From the NCBI GenBank assembly GCA_964369965.1, contig CAYJGF010000008.1:37735-101734 (forward strand): 64,000 nucleotides of DNA. The letters are read 5' to 3'. The stretch's first letter is position 1; each line of letters begins with the position of its first letter. The position numbers and the translations under genes were made by a program. The DNA comes from CAYJBH01 sp964369965 (GTDB lineage Bacteria > Bacillota > Clostridia > Oscillospirales > Ruminococcaceae). The notes under the pieces were generated by a model, which did no database searches, was not told where the DNA came from, and saw nothing but the letters and a program-made list of their open reading frames with translations. Shown here in pieces: positions 1-6,640 of the stretch.

Positions 1-480
1 ATCGGTTTTCGTCAGCCAGCCTTTATCCTCAATCCACGGGTTCTTATACTCCTTTTGCTCCCGTTTTTCAAAGCGTTGCTCAAATAAACCGAAATGATAA
101 TTCAACCCGATACCGACCGCATTGAGACCGAGCGTTGCAATGGAATCAAGAAAACAGGCGGCAAGCCGACCGAGACCTCCGTTGCCCAGTGACGGCTCCG
201 GCTCGCATTGCTCCACCTCGGAAAGGCTGTGCCCGTTTTGTTTTAAAAGCTCGTCTACCTCGTCATATATCCCGAGATTGATGAGATTGTCGCATAGAAG
301 TTTGCCGAGCAAAAATTCAGCCGAAATATAATAGAGTTTGCGTTTTTGCTCCGTCGATTTTCTCTGCGATGCCGTTTTTTCTTTCACTATTTCGAGGAGT
401 GCATAATATATCTCCTGTCGGTTGGATTTATCTATGTCTTTTGCAAGTTTTTGTTTTAAAAGCTCTTTCATCTGCGACAT
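1..480 (-). CDS. glgP: Glycogen/starch phosphorylase, N-terminal 160 residues (cut by window edge)
   Basis: PLP-dependent alpha-glucan phosphorylase, which releases glucose-1-phosphate from glycogen or maltodextrin in the cytoplasm. The frame stays open to the window edge. The N-terminal region shows the family signatures YYISAEFLLGKLL and LGNGGLGRLAACFLDSIATL, followed by GLNYHFGLFEQRF. The ATG lies only 4 bp after the malQ stop on the same strand, so the two are almost certainly co-transcribed. Phosphorylase and 4-alpha-glucanotransferase together form the standard bacterial maltodextrin/glycogen breakdown pair. The C-terminal lysine that binds PLP is outside the window, so intactness cannot be judged. 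Confidence 0.95.
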   Translation of the reverse strand, partial: MSQMKELLKQKLAKDIDKSNRQEIYYALLEIVKEKTASQRKSTEQKRKLYYISAEFLLGKLLCDNLINLGIYDEVDELLKQNGHSLSEVEQCEPEPSLGNGGLGRLAACFLDSIATLGLNAVGIGLNYHFGLFEQRFEKREQKEYKNPWIEDKGWLTKTD

Positions 481-484
481 GCTC

Positions 485-1960
485 CTATCTTTTGTAAATT
501 TTTGTCAGTCGTGCAATCTCTTTGCCGAGGTTTTTGGTAATATCTGTATGCTGTGCTCGCCAATCCCAGTTATTTCCAAGTGTGGACGGAGTGTTTATCC
601 GAGCCTCGCTCCCAAGGTTTAGCCAGTCGGCAAGCGGCACAATACAGACATCCGACACACTGCTGTATCCACATCGAATGATATCGATGGTAAAATTTTC
701 TACCTTATTCGAGACACCCAAATATTCTTTACAAAATTTGACATCTGCCTTAGGGGCGGTCGAGATCCAGTCGGCGGTGGTGGTGTTGTCATGTGTGCCG
801 GTGTAGACTATACAGTTCTTTTGATAGTTGTGGGGGAGATAGTCACTCTCGCCGGACGCATCAAAGGCGAACTGCAAAACCTTCATGCCGGGGAAGTTAC
901 TGTGTGAGAGCATTTCGCGCACTCCACGGGTGAGATATCCAAGGTCCTCGGCGATAATCTCGGCATTGGGGAGGGCATTTTTGATAGCATTTATAAAGGA
1001 AATCCCGGGTCCCATCCTCCAGACACCGTTTCTTGCGGTATCATCGGCGGCAGGTATGGCATAATACCCCTCAAACCCTCTAAAATGGTCAACACGCACC
1101 ACATCGTATATCGACAGAGCGTGCCGAATACGTCCAATCCACCAATCAAAATCCTTTCGGAAGTGATAGTCCCAATCATAGAGCGGATTACCCCAAAGCT
1201 GACCATCGTCGGAAAAAGCATCGGGTGGACAACCGGCGACCTCGACAGGGCGGCGCTCATTGTCCAGACGGAACAGCTCGGGGCGCGCCCAGAGTTCCGA
1301 CGAATCGGGTGAGACATAGATAGGTATATCACCGATTATCTTGATACCTTTTTTGTTGGCATATTTTTTTAGCTGTGCCCATTGACACGCAAAAAGGTAC
1401 TGCACCACCTTAAAATACTCCATCTCATCGGCAAGCCGACGACGCGCCGCATTGAGTGCATCTTTTTGATAAAGGCGCAGCTCGTCTGACCAGTTTGAAA
1501 AGGCAATATCGCCATTCTCCTTTTTAATAGCCATGAACAGTGCATAATCATCAAGCCAAAAACGATTGAGCTTTAAAAACGCTTTGTATTTTTTGTCCTT
1601 AATGTCAAAACGCGACACCGCCTTTTTCAAAACGGTATCGCGATTTTTGTATAGGTTATAATAATCTATTCTGCCATTATCCGACAGCGATTGATACTTT
1701 TTGAGCTCTTTTGCATTTAAAAGTCCGTCTTTTTTCAACAGGTCAAGATCGATAAAATAGGGATTAAAAGCAAAGGCGGAAAAACTTTGGTAGGGGCTGT
1801 CACCATAACCGGTCGGTCCTATCGGCAAAATTTGCCAGTAGCTCTGATTTGCATCGTGCAAAAAGTCAACAAAACGATAGGCTTCACTCCCGAGGGTTCC
1901 GATACCGTAGGGTGATGGCAGGGCGGAAATGGGCATAAGTATGCCGGCTCCTCTTTTCAT
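485..1960 (-). CDS. malQ: 4-alpha-glucanotransferase (amylomaltase)
   Basis: Glycoside hydrolase family 77 enzyme that disproportionates malto-oligosaccharides in the cytoplasm. Visible family motifs are the N-terminal RGAGILMPISALPSPYGIG, RVDHFRGFEGYYAIPA around the nucleophile Asp, IIAEDLG with the acid/base Glu, and TGTHDNTT. At 491 residues the length is normal for the short bacterial form. I start at the ATG preceded by AGAAAGGAC; an upstream in-frame ATG at 1981 adds 7 residues but has no ribosome binding site. It lies downstream of trpB2 and 4 bp ahead of glgP. Confidence 0.95.
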   Translation of the reverse strand: MKRGAGILMPISALPSPYGIGTLGSEAYRFVDFLHDANQSYWQILPIGPTGYGDSPYQSFSAFAFNPYFIDLDLLKKDGLLNAKELKKYQSLSDNGRIDYYNLYKNRDTVLKKAVSRFDIKDKKYKAFLKLNRFWLDDYALFMAIKKENGDIAFSNWSDELRLYQKDALNAARRRLADEMEYFKVVQYLFACQWAQLKKYANKKGIKIIGDIPIYVSPDSSELWARPELFRLDNERRPVEVAGCPPDAFSDDGQLWGNPLYDWDYHFRKDFDWWIGRIRHALSIYDVVRVDHFRGFEGYYAIPAADDTARNGVWRMGPGISFINAIKNALPNAEIIAEDLGYLTRGVREMLSHSNFPGMKVLQFAFDASGESDYLPHNYQKNCIVYTGTHDNTTTADWISTAPKADVKFCKEYLGVSNKVENFTIDIIRCGYSSVSDVCIVPLADWLNLGSEARINTPSTLGNNWDWRAQHTDITKNLGKEIARLTKIYKR

Positions 1961-1996
1961 AGGCTTGTCCTTTCTATACATAATAGGAGGTTGATG

Positions 1997-2044
1997 GGGC
2001 GGTCATCGGTCGCATGAAAATCCTTTCATCACAAATGACCGCCC
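1997..2044 (-). other. Intercistronic hairpin between trpB2 and malQ
   Basis: A 10-bp perfect stem (GGGCGGTCAT with ATGACCGCCC) encloses a smaller inverted repeat built on GATGAAA/TTTCATC. No T-tract follows, so this is not a classical intrinsic terminator. It could stabilise or separate the trpB2 and glycogen messages. Confidence 0.5.
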
Positions 2045-2056
2045 ACTACAAATATT

Positions 2057-3424
2057 TTAACCTATATTTGGCAGAGTGTCAAATCCTTTTTGCAGATCCT
2101 CGTCGGTGGGGACATAGTTATTGAGCGTGTCGTTGTGATAGCTCTCGTATGCGGTGAGGTCAAAATACCCTGTGCCGGTCAGTCCGACAAGAATATTCTT
2201 ATGCTCGCCGGTCTCGCGGCATTTTATAGCCTCGTCCACCGCGCCTTTGATTGCGTGGGAACTCTCCGGTGCAGGCAGAATACCCTCACAACGTGCAAAC
2301 TCGACTGCGACGTCAAAAACTTCGTTTTGACTGTAGGAGCGAGCGCTCATAAGCCCGTCATGATACAGCTTTGAAACGATGGGACTCATGCCGTGGTAGC
2401 GCAGACCGCCGGCATGGCTGGGGGAGGGGATAAAGCCACTGCCGAGGGTGTACATCTTGAGCAGCGGTGTTGTCTTGCCGGTATCGCCAAAGTCGTATGC
2501 ATACTTACCTCTGGTCATGGACGGGCAGCTGGACGGCTCGACTGCAATAATTTCGACATCGTGGTTGCCACGGATTTTATCGGCGACAAAGGGTGAGATA
2601 AGCCCACCGAGGTTGGAACCACCGCCGGCACAACCGACAATGATGTCCGGTTTAATATTGTACATATCCATAGCGGTTTTTGCCTCAAGCCCGATGACGC
2701 TCTGGTGTAAAAGTACATGGTTTAGCACACTTCCGAGGACATAACGGCAGTTTTCAGTTTTCATTGCCGCCTCGATAGCCTCGGAAATTGCACAGCCGAG
2801 ACTTCCACCGGTGCCGGGATTTTCCGCTAAGATTTTGCGCCCTATCTCGGTGCTATCGGACGGCGAGGGGATGACGTTTGCGCCGTAGGTCTGCATGAGC
2901 AGTTTGCGGTAGGGTTTTTGTTCACTGGAAATTTTAACCATATACACCGACAGGTCGACGCCGTAGTAGGCACACGCCATGGACAGTGCACTGCCCCATT
3001 GACCCGCGCCGGTCTCGGTGGTGAGCGAGGTTATGCCCTGCTTTTTGGCATAGTAGACCTGTGCGGCGGCGCTGTTGAGCTTGTGAGAGCCGGAGGTATT
3101 GTTGCCCTCGAATTTGTAGTAGATGTGCGCCGGTGTGCCGAGCTTTTTTTCAAGGCAATAGGCACGAACGAGCGGAGACGGACGATACATGCGATAAAAA
3201 CTGCGGATATCCTCCGGTATGGGGATAAACTCATCGGTCACGTTATACTCCTGCTCGATAAGGTCAGAGCAAAACAGCCCTGCGAGTGCCTCGGGCGGTA
3301 CCGCCGAACCATCGGGTCCTGTGAACCCCTCCGGTTTTTCTTTCATGACGGCACGCACATTGTGCCATGCTTTGGGTAGCTCGTTCTCACTTAGATAAAT
3401 TTTGTAGGGTACGTTGTTGTTCAT
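2057..3424 (-). CDS. trpB2: TrpB2-type tryptophan synthase beta chain
   Basis: PLP enzyme joining indole and serine to make tryptophan. The sequence is of the TrpB2 class, not the TrpA-partnered TrpB1: a long N-terminal extension (residues 1-85), then RPSPLVRAYCLEKKLG, the PLP lysine in GNNTSGSHKLNSA, TTETGAGQWGSAL, and the phosphate-binding GCAGGGSNLGG. Length of 455 residues fits TrpB2. No trpA, trpE or other trp gene is in the window. TrpB2 enzymes are thought to salvage free indole. The gene has its own promoter, a Trp-rich leader peptide and a terminator, so transcription is probably controlled by tryptophan supply. The start ATG follows GAAAGGAG. Confidence 0.93.
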   Translation of the reverse strand: MNNNVPYKIYLSENELPKAWHNVRAVMKEKPEGFTGPDGSAVPPEALAGLFCSDLIEQEYNVTDEFIPIPEDIRSFYRMYRPSPLVRAYCLEKKLGTPAHIYYKFEGNNTSGSHKLNSAAAQVYYAKKQGITSLTTETGAGQWGSALSMACAYYGVDLSVYMVKISSEQKPYRKLLMQTYGANVIPSPSDSTEIGRKILAENPGTGGSLGCAISEAIEAAMKTENCRYVLGSVLNHVLLHQSVIGLEAKTAMDMYNIKPDIIVGCAGGGSNLGGLISPFVADKIRGNHDVEIIAVEPSSCPSMTRGKYAYDFGDTGKTTPLLKMYTLGSGFIPSPSHAGGLRYHGMSPIVSKLYHDGLMSARSYSQNEVFDVAVEFARCEGILPAPESSHAIKGAVDEAIKCRETGEHKNILVGLTGTGYFDLTAYESYHNDTLNNYVPTDEDLQKGFDTLPNIG

Positions 3425-3442
3425 TTTTTTCTCCTTTCAAAC

Positions 3443-3483
3443 GAAAAAAGTGCCTGTGCGGCTCTTTCAGAGTACACAGGCAC
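3443..3483 (-). terminator. Attenuator terminator of the trpB2 leader
   Basis: Perfect 9-bp stem GTGCCTGTG/CACAGGCAC with a 16-nt loop, followed by a T-tract, ending 18 bp before the trpB2 start codon and downstream of the leader ORF. A second hairpin (ACCGAA/TTCGGT, 3482-3507) starts right after the leader stop codon and shares two bases with the terminator stem, so the two structures compete at least partly. Confidence 0.85.
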
Positions 3484-3507
3484 CGAATAACTTTTGGTGA
3501 TTTCGGT

Positions 3508-3579
3508 TTATGCGTGCGAAAACAGCCTTATCTCTTCAATAAGGCGCCACCAGTATTGTTGATTGGTGATACGACACAT
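3508..3579 (-). CDS. trpL-like: trp leader peptide (23 aa, tandem Trp codons)
   Basis: Short ORF with a good ribosome binding site (GAGGAAG, 4 nt before ATG) encoding a 23-residue peptide with QQYWWR at residues 7-12. The two adjacent TGG codons lie just 5' of a 7-bp hairpin (GCCTTAT/ATAAGGC, 3525-3545), which a ribosome stalled for charged tRNA-Trp would cover. This is the classic layout of transcription attenuation by leader translation. Regulation by tryptophan is inferred; the ORF, codons and hairpins are read directly. Confidence 0.8.
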   Translation of the reverse strand: MCRITNQQYWWRLIEEIRLFSHA

Positions 3580-3623
3580 AATACTTCCTCAAATACAGTT
3601 AAGTTTTCAAAAACTATGAAAGA

Positions 3624-3652
3624 ATAATAACATAGTTTTTTTTCGGTGTCAA
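3624..3652 (-). promoter_or_regulatory. SigA-type promoter of the trpB2 leader
   Basis: TTGACA at 3647-3652, a 17-bp spacer and TATTAT at 3624-3629, reading toward the leader peptide. It lies just downstream of the PHP gene, so trpB2 does not depend on read-through. Confidence 0.8.
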
Positions 3653-3680
3653 GGGTTTTGGTAAGAAAAAAAATATATAT

Positions 3681-4496
3681 TTATATTTCATACCCCACCG
3701 GTCGGCGGTTTTCATAATAAAATGCCTCGGCAAATCCGATACTTTTCAGCATCTCGCCCCCCTCTTTTATGCCACTACCGACATCGTCGTCGACATGTGC
3801 GTCACTGCCGAGAGTGACAAGGCGACCGCCGAGGTTATAATAGAGTCGAAAAATATCCTCATCCGGCAGGGTTACACCGATGGGTTGTCGCAGTCCCGAG
3901 GTGTTGCACTCCAGTGCAATATCCTTTTTTATCATCAGCAAAAACAGCTCTTCAATCCGCGGCAGATAATCATTTATATCGCACGGCACACCCTCGCGCA
4001 GGAAATAGCGCAGAGGATATGTCAGGTGACCGAGCACCTCGCCGCAGTTTAAATTTATCATATCTATAAGGTCGTCAAAATACCGTCTCATCAAGAGATC
4101 TCCCTCCGACAAAAAACGCTCTCGTTTTAAAAAGAAAAAGTCTTGTTTATCAAAGGTCGTGTGTTGAGATACTATGATATGATCATAGTCGTGGCGCGAA
4201 ACCACCTGCCGTGCAATTTCGGGGTAGTGGCATCCCTGCCCGAGCTCGGTGCCGACCAGCACCTTTATCCCTGCCTCGTCCGACACCGCCCTGATGGCGT
4301 GCACCGAGTCCACCGAAAAGTCAACCTCCTGCCAAAAATCCTCCTTGTGGTTATGCTCTAAATCGCAGTGGTCGGTTAAAGCGATGACGTTCACACCGTT
4401 TTGGAGGGCGGCGCGACATATCATGCTAAGCTCGCTTTTTGCGTCGTGGCTGATAATGCTGTGTAGATGTGTGTCCGCTACTGTTTTTTTCATCAT
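3681..4496 (-). CDS. PHP-domain phosphatase, histidinol-phosphatase (HisK)-like
   Basis: Cytoplasmic metal-dependent phosphoesterase of the PHP superfamily, 271 residues. Metal-binding motifs appear in the family order: DTHLHS near the N terminus, ALTDHCD, GTELGQG, SQHTTF, GHLTYPLRY and GSDAHVDDD. The layout fits HisK-type histidinol-phosphate phosphatases, but no other his gene is nearby, so the substrate is unproven. Two ATGs lie side by side behind AAGG; either works. The gene follows kinase 1 by 11 bp and probably shares its transcript. Confidence 0.82.
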   Translation of the reverse strand: MMKKTVADTHLHSIISHDAKSELSMICRAALQNGVNVIALTDHCDLEHNHKEDFWQEVDFSVDSVHAIRAVSDEAGIKVLVGTELGQGCHYPEIARQVVSRHDYDHIIVSQHTTFDKQDFFFLKRERFLSEGDLLMRRYFDDLIDMINLNCGEVLGHLTYPLRYFLREGVPCDINDYLPRIEELFLLMIKKDIALECNTSGLRQPIGVTLPDEDIFRLYYNLGGRLVTLGSDAHVDDDVGSGIKEGGEMLKSIGFAEAFYYENRRPVGYEI

Positions 4497-4507
4497 TTTT
4501 TCCTTAT

Positions 4508-6550
4508 CTACTGTGAGATTTCTGCAAAATATTCGTCGTAGTTTTCCGGACGATACTCATCTTCCGGCCATAGTGTGCCGTAGGGGCGCAGGTCGAAAAA
4601 GACATCAAATCTGTTAACGCCGTCATCGTACTCAAACGGCTCGATCATTCGCAATGAACCGTATTCGTATTTAAATATCGGTGTTTCTCCCTTGTCAAGA
4701 TATAAATCCATGATCCAGTTTTCATCGCCCTCTATATCCACAGGAAAGAGGATATCGTCCTCAACCTCTATGTAGGCGGAATAGACAACATATGATTCTT
4801 CATCAAGGTATTCCGATGTGTCCAGTATTTCAAGGTAGAGCAATTCCTCGCCGTCTTCCGACTCCAGTACATCGATGAATCCCCAGACCGGAGTGCCGCC
4901 GACATACTCCTCATTTTCGCCCGAAAAATTGTAGATGTTCACATAGCCGTACCAATAGCTCCCGACCGCGAGATCGCCCGAGGTGGGTGCGGTGTCGCCC
5001 TGTGAGGGTTCGCCGTCGACGGTGGGCGCACTCGGGCTGGATGTACTGTAATCCCGTTCAAAGACAACACCGATACCCAGCCCCATAAAGCTGTCAAAAA
5101 CGAGGGTGTCGCCGTTCACCACGCCATCGGTTTTCAGACCGTAGTTGTCTATCGTCACGCCGTTGTTGCCGTTATACTCCCAACTGCCGGTATTGACCTC
5201 GTTGCCGTTCGACCAGCTGTAGGTGCCGTTATCCTCAAATACGATATTCATGCCGTCGGGGTATTCCTCCTGCATGTCGAGTTCAAGTCCAAATCCGGTC
5301 ACCTCGACCCCCTCCCAGCCGCCAATGACCGAGACCGGCTCGCTCGAAAGGGTCGGTATACCGATGTCAAGTCCCCCCGTGTCAAAGAGCGACACCACGG
5401 CGAACAGCACCGCGATGGCGGCGACGATACCACCGGCGACGATAAAGCCGGTTTTTTTGGAGGTCTTTTTGGGAGCTTGCTGTGGTGTGTTAATCGGCAA
5501 AGGCGAAACCGTGTGACCTGTCTGCATCTGCGCACCGCCCTGCGCTCCCATGGAGGTCATCGCCTGCGGTGGTGCGGACGATGCGTTGTATAGTTGTGTG
5601 ATCAGTTCCCCCATCGACTGATATCGATCCTTGACCATAAACGCCATGCCACGCATTATAACCTGCTCTTTATAGGGGTTTATCGCAATGCCGTGGGTGG
5701 ATGGCCCTTGCAACTGATCTTCGGTAATACGGTCGCTGGATTCCTGCGGTGTCACGCCGGTCATCGCCTTGTACATGGTGGCGCATATCGCATAGACATC
5801 GGTCCACGGTCCCTGTTGACCACGTGAGGAGTACTGCTCCACCGGCGCATAACCGGGTTTTAGCAGGATGGAACGGCTGACATCGGCACCGCCCTCAAAG
5901 TCCCGCGCCGCGCCGAAGTCGATAAGCCGTATTTCCCCCGTTTTAGTTATCATGATGTTGTCGGGGCTAATATCGCGGTGGATTATGCCCTCCTCATGCA
6001 TCTTGGAAAGTGACTCCATGACCGGACGCATCAGCAAAAACACATCCTCCGACGGCATTCTACCGCCGACGTTTGCAAGGTGCGCCTTAAAAGTAGTGCC
6101 GTCCACATACTCCATGATGATATATGCGGTGCCGTTTTCCATAATAAAATCGTTCACCGCCACAATGCCGGGCAGGCTGCGAAAACGGGCGAGACGGCGC
6201 GCCTCGTCCACAAACTTTTCCTTGCCGTGGGTGAAAAAGTCCCCCATCTTGCCCTGAAAGGCGGAGACGGTGGTGGATATGCTCGCCTCGCGTGAGGCAT
6301 AACCGGAGGGGTAGAACTCCTTGACCGCCACCGACAGATTGAGGTTGAGGTCATAACCGATGTAGGTAATGCCAAAACCACCCTCCCCCAGCACCCGACC
6401 GATGAGCACCTTGCCGGCGAGAATTGTCCGCAGTGGAAGATGGTGCAGTGCGACCTCATGTCGTACCTCGTCAAAACCGCAGTAAGGGCAAGCACCGCCC
6501 ACGTTCGGTTTTTCTTTCATACATCCCATGCAGAGGTTGTTGATGTTCAT
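4508..6550 (-). CDS. Receptor-type Ser/Thr protein kinase 1 with N-terminal zinc ribbon and beta-rich external domain
   Basis: Membrane-anchored Hanks-type kinase, 680 residues. Order: zinc-ribbon-like CMGC and CPYC pairs (residues 7-24), glycine loop GEGGFGITY (55-63), VAVK lysine at 77, catalytic HRDISPDN (191-198), DFG at 211, GYAPVEQY in the activation segment, a Pro/Gln-rich linker, one membrane helix (about 368-389), then about 290 external residues. The external part holds a lipocalin-like stretch (IVFEDNGTYSW, GSWEYNGNNG) and an acidic C terminus; no PASTA repeats. I start at the ATG with GGAG, which matches the start of the paralogue; an upstream ATG at 6595 is less likely. It follows the paralogue by 90 bp. 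All catalytic residues are present, so an active kinase is expected; the ligand is unknown. Confidence 0.9.
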   Translation of the reverse strand: MNINNLCMGCMKEKPNVGGACPYCGFDEVRHEVALHHLPLRTILAGKVLIGRVLGEGGFGITYIGYDLNLNLSVAVKEFYPSGYASREASISTTVSAFQGKMGDFFTHGKEKFVDEARRLARFRSLPGIVAVNDFIMENGTAYIIMEYVDGTTFKAHLANVGGRMPSEDVFLLMRPVMESLSKMHEEGIIHRDISPDNIMITKTGEIRLIDFGAARDFEGGADVSRSILLKPGYAPVEQYSSRGQQGPWTDVYAICATMYKAMTGVTPQESSDRITEDQLQGPSTHGIAINPYKEQVIMRGMAFMVKDRYQSMGELITQLYNASSAPPQAMTSMGAQGGAQMQTGHTVSPLPINTPQQAPKKTSKKTGFIVAGGIVAAIAVLFAVVSLFDTGGLDIGIPTLSSEPVSVIGGWEGVEVTGFGLELDMQEEYPDGMNIVFEDNGTYSWSNGNEVNTGSWEYNGNNGVTIDNYGLKTDGVVNGDTLVFDSFMGLGIGVVFERDYSTSSPSAPTVDGEPSQGDTAPTSGDLAVGSYWYGYVNIYNFSGENEEYVGGTPVWGFIDVLESEDGEELLYLEILDTSEYLDEESYVVYSAYIEVEDDILFPVDIEGDENWIMDLYLDKGETPIFKYEYGSLRMIEPFEYDDGVNRFDVFFDLRPYGTLWPEDEYRPENYDEYFAEISQ

Positions 6551-6640
6551 ATGTCTCCTGTTTTTAATATATGTTTTGACGAAATCTATGTGCACGATTA
6601 GTCCTTAACCATTCACCATTAGCCTTTAGCCAAAAGACCA

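Noticed and set aside
2090..3379. Plus-strand ORFs opposite trpB2
   Set aside because: trpB2 is clearly coding on the minus strand with its own promoter and leader; the opposite frames lack start signals.
6154..6495. ORFs in the shadow of the kinase genes on both strands
   Set aside because: The kinase frames show complete conserved motifs, whereas the overlapping frames have no recognisable domain and look like the usual antisense shadow of biased codons.
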